A stretch of 7,206 bases of DNA, from the NCBI GenBank assembly GCA_027482725.1, contig JAIXVT010000049.1:1-7206 (forward strand), read 5' to 3'. The notes beneath the pieces were generated by a model. It ran no database searches, was not told the DNA's origin, and saw only the letters and a list, made by a program, of their open reading frames with translations. Below, in pieces: positions 6,455-7,206 of this stretch. This DNA comes from Pseudomonadota bacterium (GTDB lineage Bacteria > Bdellovibrionota > UBA1018 > CAIMNF01). Position 1 is the first letter of the stretch. Every line of letters starts with the position of its first letter. A program made the translations under genes and the position numbers.

Positions 6455-6530
6455 GGGGGTGTAGCTCAGTTGGTAGAGCACCTGCTTTGCAAGCAGGGGG
6501 TCATCGGTTCGAATCCGTTCACCTCCACCA
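6455..6530 (+). tRNA. tRNA-Ala (anticodon UGC)
   Basis: A 76-nt cloverleaf with encoded CCA. The acceptor stem is GGGGGTG pairing CACCTCC with the G3-U70 wobble that specifies alanine. The D-stem is GCTC/GAGC, the anticodon stem CCTGC/GCAGG with anticodon TGC at 6488-6490, and the T-loop TTCGAAT. The T-stem ATCGG/CCGTT has one U50-U64 mismatch. It lies alone, away from any rRNA operon in view. Downstream, GGAATA-CCTT-TATTCC (6569-6584) followed by a four-T run (6590-6593) is a weak candidate terminator. Confidence 0.97.
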
Positions 6531-6630
6531 TTTATCTTAAAAATAAGTTGTCCTAAACTCATATTAACGGAATACCTTTATTCCCCCTGTTTTGCCGAAG
6601 AGCCTTTACTCCCTCGAAGTCTACTCCCCT

Positions 6631-6709
6631 CCCATCCAAATTCTTTAACTCACCTGGGGCTGACTGAGCGACGACACACCCCCTTGTTGAATTAAAGAAT
6701 TTGGGTGGG
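6631..6709. repeat. long inverted repeat (potential 79-nt hairpin)
   Basis: Arms 6631-6652 and 6688-6709 pair over 22 bp with one G-U and one C-A mismatch; the outer 18 bp are continuous (core AAATTCTTTAA with TTAAAGAATTT). Past a T-T mismatch two more C-G pairs extend it outward. The 35-nt loop contains GGGG (6656-6659) and CCCCC (6679-6683), which could pair. No T-tract follows on either strand, so it is not a standard terminator. Confidence 0.75.
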
Positions 6710-6883
6710 TGGAAATGGTGTTCGGTTTTTATGCTCTGGCGAGCTTTGGGCGCCCGAAGTTTTGGGGTGTGAATTTTTGCCAAAATTTTACTCAGCATTT
6801 AATTTTTTGTGTTGACGCTTTTTTGGGTGCATCAAAATGATTTTTGTCGGTGAGCCCTTATCGCGTTGCTATTCGCACGCAAT

Positions 6884-6953
6884 TTCCAGGTAAACGCACA
6901 TCGCGGGATTTTTTGTTTAGATTTCATTTTTCCGGTAAAACGTGCGGGTTTTG
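6884..6953 (+). repeat. imperfect direct repeat upstream of the HNH gene
   Basis: Two related units, at about 6884-6912 and 6930-6953, share CC-GGTAAA-CG followed by CGGG and a T-run, with a repeat distance of about 46 bp. They could be a regulatory site or a decayed duplication. The match is imperfect and no function is evident. Confidence 0.35.
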
Positions 6954-6978
6954 GCTGTAATTGCGCAAAAAAACACCG

Positions 6979-6987
6979 TGATACGCT
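6979..6987 (+). promoter_or_regulatory. extended -10 candidate for the HNH gene
   Basis: TGATACGCT (TGn plus TACGCT, with T, A and final T in place) ends 6 nt before ATG 6994. A partial -35, TTGCGC (6961-6966), lies 15 nt upstream. The leader has no Shine-Dalgarno, so a leaderless start is plausible. Confidence 0.4.
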
Positions 6988-6993
6988 CGTAAA

Positions 6994-7206
6994 ATGATTT
7001 CCGTTAAAAACTTATCCGATCATGACCTCGAAGCAGTAACCCTCCATCAAGCTAAGACCGAGCAGTCGGCAACGTTAAAAATTTTGGAGTATTTATCCGA
7101 ACTCGACGCGCGCGAACTCTATGCCAAACGTGGCTACTCAAGCCTGTTTGTGTATGTTCGCGATGTTTTACATTACAGTGAGTCGCAAGCGAGTGAGCGG
7201 ATTAAC
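6994..7206 (+). CDS. HNH-endonuclease-type protein, N-terminal part (cut by window edge)
   Basis: A 71-codon frame is open to the window edge. It has the helical N-terminal domain that precedes HNH nuclease domains in a family common in Bdellovibrionota and Myxococcota: LSDHDLEAV (7-15), a Lys/Glu-rich helix, then LYAKRGYSSLFVYVRDVL (42-59) and YSESQASERI (61-70). In that family the helical domain is followed by a linker and a C-terminal HNH motif, which lies outside this window, so nuclease activity cannot be judged. The start at ATG 6994 has no Shine-Dalgarno but has an extended -10 6 nt before it. Its site downstream of a tRNA and a 463-bp gene-poor stretch is compatible with an accessory or mobile gene. 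Family members often occur in several copies per genome, which is background knowledge and not shown here. Confidence 0.85.
   Translation, partial: MISVKNLSDHDLEAVTLHQAKTEQSATLKILEYLSELDARELYAKRGYSSLFVYVRDVLHYSESQASERIN

Larger units (their letters stand above)
6531..6993. other. 463-bp stretch without a convincing gene
   Basis: The longest open frame is minus 6559-6798 (79 codons). It runs straight across the inverted repeat at 6631-6709, resembles no family I know, and has no Shine-Dalgarno or -10, so it is not called a gene. The stretch holds that inverted repeat, small stems further on (TTCGG 6721-6725 with CCGAA 6754-6758; GCTC/GAGC 6733-6744; palindrome GGGCGCCC), and an imperfect direct repeat nearer the HNH gene. 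TTGACG at 6812-6817 with AATGAT 18 nt later is a weak promoter-like pair. A structured RNA or the remnant of a repeated element is possible. Confidence 0.5.

Noticed and set aside
6559..6798. 79-codon minus-strand open frame between tRNA-Ala and the HNH gene
   Set aside because: It spans both arms of the inverted repeat, has no Shine-Dalgarno or -10 hexamer at its start, and matches no family I know. The base pattern is better explained by the repeat.
6812..6841. TTGACG-N18-AATGAT as the promoter of the HNH gene
   Set aside because: It would leave about 146 nt of leader without a Shine-Dalgarno, whereas an extended -10 lies at the right distance directly before the ATG. It remains a possible promoter for something else.

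Overview
The window looks like chromosomal DNA from a free-living Gram-negative bacterium of moderate GC content. The best guess is the Bdellovibrionota or a neighbouring former-deltaproteobacterial lineage. This rests on the N-terminal domain of the HNH-endonuclease type common in those genomes at the right edge, together with the Thermus/alphaproteobacterial-type NADP-isocitrate dehydrogenase. The placement is an inference from protein style and is not proven.

Layout, left to right. (1) At 1-226 no gene can be supported. (2) A small unknown gene on the minus strand (227-523) is divergent from an NtrC-family sigma-54 activator/response regulator (620-2053). The 96-bp gap holds a near-consensus sigma-54 promoter (575-590) pointing at the small gene. 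It overlaps the -35 box of the regulator's own putative vegetative promoter. (3) A strong hairpin terminator (2052-2084) separates the regulator from the convergent icd gene (2149-3603, minus). (4) icd is divergent from a NhaR-like LysR regulator (3710-4633). The 106-bp gap carries a perfect ATC-N9-GAT LysR box and two 10-bp direct repeats 31 bp apart. (5) The LysR gene runs tail-to-tail into rmuC (4630-6012, minus) with interlocked stop codons. rmuC lies 21 bp downstream of a small Cys-rich protein gene (6034-6369, minus). (6) Divergent from that pair is tRNA-Ala(UGC) (6455-6530). (7) Next come 463 bp without a convincing gene, containing a long inverted repeat (6631-6709). (8) The last feature is the 5' end of an HNH-endonuclease-type gene (6994-7206), cut by the window edge.

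Three observations stand out. First, the activator and its divergent neighbour look like a self-contained regulatory pair: a bEBP with an intact GAFTGA loop next to a sigma-54 promoter. Second, the LysR/icd spacer has textbook LysR geometry (box at -65, second site near -37), but only if the icd transcript starts at its ATG. Third, several genes lack a Shine-Dalgarno sequence and have a -10-like hexamer exactly 6 nt before ATG, the pattern expected of leaderless mRNAs. The sigma-54-driven small gene instead has a strong Shine-Dalgarno. No CRISPR array, complete insertion sequence or known defence system is visible.
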